DNA from: CAYNFT01 sp964396535
GTDB lineage: Bacteria > Chloroflexota > Dehalococcoidia > Dehalococcoidales > UBA2162
Assembly (NCBI GenBank): GCA_964396535.1
Contig: CAYNFT010000026.1
Span: 1 to 23,895 of the forward strand
Reading direction: 5' to 3'
DNA length: 23,895 nucleotides
Shown: positions 22,510-23,895 of the stretch, one piece after another
Layout of the letters: each line of letters opens with the position of its first letter
Position numbering within the stretch: the first letter of the stretch is position 1
Program-made: the position numbers and the translations under genes
The notes under the pieces: model-generated
Database searches by the model: none
What the model was told of the DNA's origin: nothing
The model's input: the letters and a program-made list of their open reading frames with translations, nothing else

Positions 22510-23853
22510 GTGTTGTCTGCTGGCTTCACCTCTGCTATGCTTGACTTTGCTGAGATGGAAGAAGCCGCAAGCAATGCTAACACAGGAGTTGAAGCTAACA
22601 AATTTAGCCCCGTTGGCTACGTTAAAATTACTATCTTTGGCTTTGCCCTGAGTGCCCTCTGGAGTAGCCTGCACATCGTTATTATGCCGTTACGGCTGCT
22701 GGACTTCGCTCCCGAGGCGCTAAAGAACACCTACCTTGACCTTCTTATCCTTACTGGCGCAATCCTGGGCATGGTCGTCCAACCCATAGCCGGGGCAATT
22801 AGCGACCGTTCTCGCTTTGGCTGGGGACGCCGGCGTCCCTATGTATTGTTGGGCAGCATATTAATCCTGCTGCTTCTCCCCGGGATAGGCTTCTTCGGCA
22901 GTTATGCTGCTATTTTCATCATCTATTGTCTGCTGCAAATTGGTTCTAATACGGCACAGGGGCCATTCCAGGGTTTCATCCCTGACCTGGTACCTGAGGG
23001 GAGGAGGGGGTTAGCCTCAGGGGTGCGGAGCCTGCTCAATATCGTGGGCGGACTTGCCCTGATACGCCTGATAGCCCCCTTTATGGACCGTTATTTCGCT
23101 GGTGAGGGAACCCCCTGGCTGTGGCTGAGTTTGGGGGCACCAGCCATCGTCGTGCTGGGGGCTATGCTTGCTACCATGCTAACGGTTAAGGAACGACCTG
23201 GAGTTGGTAGCCCTCGATTTCCCCTACTGCCCACTCTCTATAAAAGCTTCAAGATTGATGTCAGGGCACGCTCTGATTTTATACTTTTTCTGGTCTGCTG
23301 CTTCCTCATCTTTACGGCCTGGGGTACTTTGATGGCACATGCCCTGTACTATCTTATGGATGTGGTAGGTATAACCAAGCCAGCAGAAGTAACTGGTGAC
23401 CTGCTAATCGTGGTCGGTATTTGTATGTTAGCCGTGGTGTATCCTGCTGGTCGTTTGTCCGACAGAATAGGACGCCGACCAATTGCGGTCTCGTCGGGAC
23501 TCCTTGCTGCTTTAGGGGTTGTGGCCCTATTTTTCTCCCAAAGTTACCTGCATATAATGCTCTGCGGAGGTCTTCTGGGAATCTGCAGCGGGGCCTAGAT
23601 GAGTTCTCAGTGGGCTATGGCTACCGATTTAGTAGGTAAGGGTGAGGAAGCAAAATACCTTGGTCTGGTCAATGTGTCCGTTGCCGGTGCTGGTGCTGCA
23701 TCACGACTCATCGGTCCGGCAATTGACTTCTTAAATTCTCTTGGCCCTAATCTAGGCTACCAGATTATGCTTCTGGTTTGTTTTATCTGTCTTGTTGTTG
23801 GCGCACTGCTATTATTAAAGATTAAGGGGCGGGGGCTAGTCAAAGAAGCGTAG
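22510..23853 (+). pseudogene. MFS symporter (GPH/MFS_2-like) with in-frame amber codon
   Basis: One continuous frame encodes a ~447-residue, roughly twelve-segment MFS protein. The first half has LRLLDFAPEALKNTY and the AISDRSRFGWGRRRPY loop between TM2 and TM3, typical of glycoside-cation symporter/MFS_2 relatives. The second half has the RLSDRIGRRPIAV loop. The frame is cut by TAG at 23596-23598, inside the predicted TM10 region, and then continues without shift through SSQWAMATDLVGKGEEAKYLGL to a normal C-terminus (23853). The damage is thus a single nonsense change, not a frameshift. An ATG follows the stop directly, but with no ribosome site. The start is unclear: GTG 22510, ATG 22537 and ATG 22555 all lack a Shine-Dalgarno motif. 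A sequencing error remains possible. Confidence 0.72.
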
Positions 23854-23895
23854 TATAGCTTCCCACCCATAAGCCCCGGCAAATGCTAAAACAAT

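Overview
The window looks like a bacterial chromosome segment of moderate GC with gene-dense operons on both strands. The gene content (a corrinoid/pterin methyl-transfer cluster, an orphan ADP-forming acyl-CoA synthetase alpha-type protein, a DUF1464/radical SAM pair, DUF5679 and META-domain small proteins) fits an anaerobic Chloroflexota lineage such as Dehalococcoidia. That placement is inferred from gene content only; no rRNA or other phylogenetic marker is present.

Layout. Bases 1-2700 hold small housekeeping or accessory genes: the 5' part of a metallo-beta-lactamase-fold hydrolase (minus, cut by the window edge), a MITE-like palindromic repeat, a HIT-family nucleotide hydrolase, a DUF5679 zinc-ribbon protein, a META-domain lipoprotein, and the last ~33 codons of a decayed histidine kinase. 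Bases 3006-10550 carry six co-directional plus-strand genes: uroporphyrinogen-decarboxylase-like methyltransferase A, a cobalamin-binding corrinoid protein, methyltransferase B, a 2Fe-2S/ASKHA corrinoid-activating ATPase (RACo/RACE type), methyltransferase C, and a pterin-dependent methyltransferase. These parts can be read as one pathway. The UroD-like enzymes (MT1) move a methyl group from a methylated substrate to Co(I) on the corrinoid protein. The pterin enzyme (MT2) passes it to a folate and so to one-carbon metabolism. The activator rescues inactive Co(II). This resembles acetogen aryl-methyl-ether O-demethylase systems (MtvABC type), but the substrate is not shown by the sequence. All three MT1 paralogues lack the two Cys of the His-X-Cys...Cys zinc site of MtaA/MtbA-type enzymes.

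Bases 10871-17938 contain an MFS exporter-like gene (minus), a GlcD-type FAD-linked oxidase (plus, apparently leaderless), an aminotransferase-DAHP synthase pair (minus) linked to aromatic amino-acid metabolism, and a FAD-dependent oxidoreductase (minus) with a good sigma70-type promoter. Bases 18128-18730 hold a NifU-like scaffold domain and an unrecognised 116-residue protein. Bases 18788-22353 are minus strand: DUF1464 (ASKHA fold) overlaps a radical SAM/SPASM gene by 4 nt, followed by a CoA-ligase alpha-type gene. The window ends with an MFS symporter gene broken by an in-frame amber codon.

The observations most worth following are the three-MT1/one-corrinoid-protein cluster with altered metal ligands; a 21-bp near-identical inverted repeat (1588-1608 and 10728-10748) that brackets that cluster; the translationally coupled DUF1464/radical SAM pair; and the amber-interrupted transporter. 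I found no CRISPR array, tRNA, rRNA, phage module or intact transposase.
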